Source: Glandiceps talaboti (taxonomy: Eukaryota; Hemichordata; Enteropneusta; Spengelidae). From it: 64,000 nucleotides of DNA. Below, in pieces: positions 63,300 to 64,000 of the stretch. Where the stretch lies: positions 3,326,517-3,390,516 of the forward strand of contig NC_135552.1 of NCBI RefSeq assembly GCF_964340395.1. Reading direction: 5' to 3'. The translations under genes were made by a program, and so were the position numbers. The notes below the pieces were generated by a model, which saw nothing but the letters and a program-made list of their open reading frames with translations, was not told the DNA's origin and made no database searches. Each line of letters opens with the position of its first letter. Within the stretch, counting starts at the first letter, position 1.

Positions 63300-63545
63300 C
63301 TAAACAACTTCCATGGCACGTTCTTTCTCAACAGGTTTTTCAGTTTTTATTCCGTCAAATTTCTCTATGTTTTTATTGGGCGAGTCCTTGGGCGCCTCCT
63401 GTGTATGACACACCTTCTCTGTAACACGAACCTCTGACTGTTTATTGTTATTTACACTGGTTTCCATGACTGCATGTGATGATAGTCTTCGTCTTTTCAT
63501 TGATGGCGGTTGTCTGACTCTGTACAGCAAAGCTAACGGACTAGT
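63300..63545 (-). CDS. Possible last coding exon of a minus-strand gene (81 residues)
   Basis: Read on the minus strand, TTATATTTGCAG ends at 63546 and is a good acceptor. The phase-0 exon starts TSPLALLYRVRQPPSMKRRR and ends at a TAG at 63302-63300. The composition (Lys, Glu, Ser, Pro; RVTEKVCHTQEAPKDSP) is like a disordered cytoplasmic or nuclear tail, with a basic KRRR motif. The open frame continues upstream of the acceptor but with less protein-like sequence. The remaining exons would lie beyond 63.7 kb or outside the window. The family is not recognised. Confidence 0.35.
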   Translation of the reverse strand, partial: TSPLALLYRVRQPPSMKRRRLSSHAVMETSVNNNKQSEVRVTEKVCHTQEAPKDSPNKNIEKFDGIKTEKPVEKERAMEVV

Positions 63546-64000
63546 CTGCAAATATAACGAATTAAACACGGGATAAGTAGAAGAAATTGTTTTTTGGCAT
63601 AAGGCGTAATATGGGGACACACTGTGTGATAGTTTATAAAGGACGGGGTGCTTTGGAAATTTAGTCCATGGCATGATTTGTTATGATGTTAGCTATCCAC
63701 TCCATTGCGCACTAATGCACTAAAATCAATATCCATTGACTAGATGGCAGGTGGAACTGCGTAGCGAAAATCCACATAAATCCACAACACAGTCACTATG
63801 GTAATCAAGTATGTGTATATGTACGTGTCGTTAGATACAAGTAGCATGTTCTTTCTCGTGTAAGAATATTTGTCCGATTAAATAAATGCCAATGTGTATA
63901 CTTGTATACTCGTTAGTACTTTTTGAGTATGTGAATCTAATATGTGGTCTGAGACCTACTAATATACTATTGACACACCAGGCTAGTAAGTTTACTGTCT
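63546..64000. other. End of window, no gene recognised
   Basis: Possible intron of the minus-strand gene above. GGTCTGAGACC (an inverted-repeat motif) lies at about 63943. Confidence 0.35.

Overview
The window is animal genomic DNA, most likely from a marine invertebrate bilaterian; the phylum cannot be fixed from sequence alone. The reasons are an intronless class A amine-receptor gene, a two-exon bHLH gene of the Ptf1a family with a GT-AG intron, metazoan AATAAA poly(A) signals, 5'-truncated LINE tails (one RTE-like, one CR1/L2/Jockey-like), and a very heavy load of microsatellites, minisatellites and inverted-repeat elements. Nothing looks bacterial or organellar: there are no operons and no rRNA or tRNA cluster.

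Layout. 0-4 kb: a 5-HT1-like receptor gene on the minus strand (2415-3518), followed by a compound tetranucleotide array. 4.8-10.9 kb: a 6.07-kb foldback element whose two inverted arms are tandem arrays of a 155-bp unit, itself five ~31-bp modules, bounded by an exact 9-bp target-site duplication. This is the most distinctive object in the window. 11-17 kb: AT-rich DNA with no recognised gene, plus a C-rich minisatellite (15.3-16.2 kb). 17.5-25.6 kb: two diverged facing copies of a short exon-like sequence, then three head-to-tail copies of a ~2.5-kb unit carrying short membrane-protein-like reading frames, each copy damaged differently. 28-33 kb: simple repeats and AT-rich DNA. 32.8-38 kb: the Ptf1a-like gene (33768-34971, two exons), flanked by members of a short inverted-repeat family whose arms contain 46-47-bp tandem repeats. 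38-50 kb: simple repeats, a LINE 3' end (43.5 kb) and a 3.1-kb array of a ~45-bp unit. 50-51.5 kb: a more CpG-rich patch with a tandem duplication, a 117-bp MITE with flanking duplication and hairpins. 52.1-53.1 kb: an unrecognised 326-residue reading frame with a poly(A) signal. 54-57.4 kb: 50-bp and 47-bp minisatellites and small CATAGACCCT palindromes. 58.6-59.4 kb: an RTE-like LINE tail sitting inside a (TA)n tract. 61.5-63.6 kb: several short weak reading frames and a possible last exon of a minus-strand gene that would extend beyond the window.

The three best genes (5-HT1-like receptor, Ptf1a-like bHLH factor, 326-aa orphan) are 18-30 kb apart and nothing suggests that they act together; the Ptf1a and serotonin-receptor families are both neural in known animals, but that is family knowledge. 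Start codons were checked by eye: the bHLH frame is open from a TTG at 33696, but its first ATG is at 33768.
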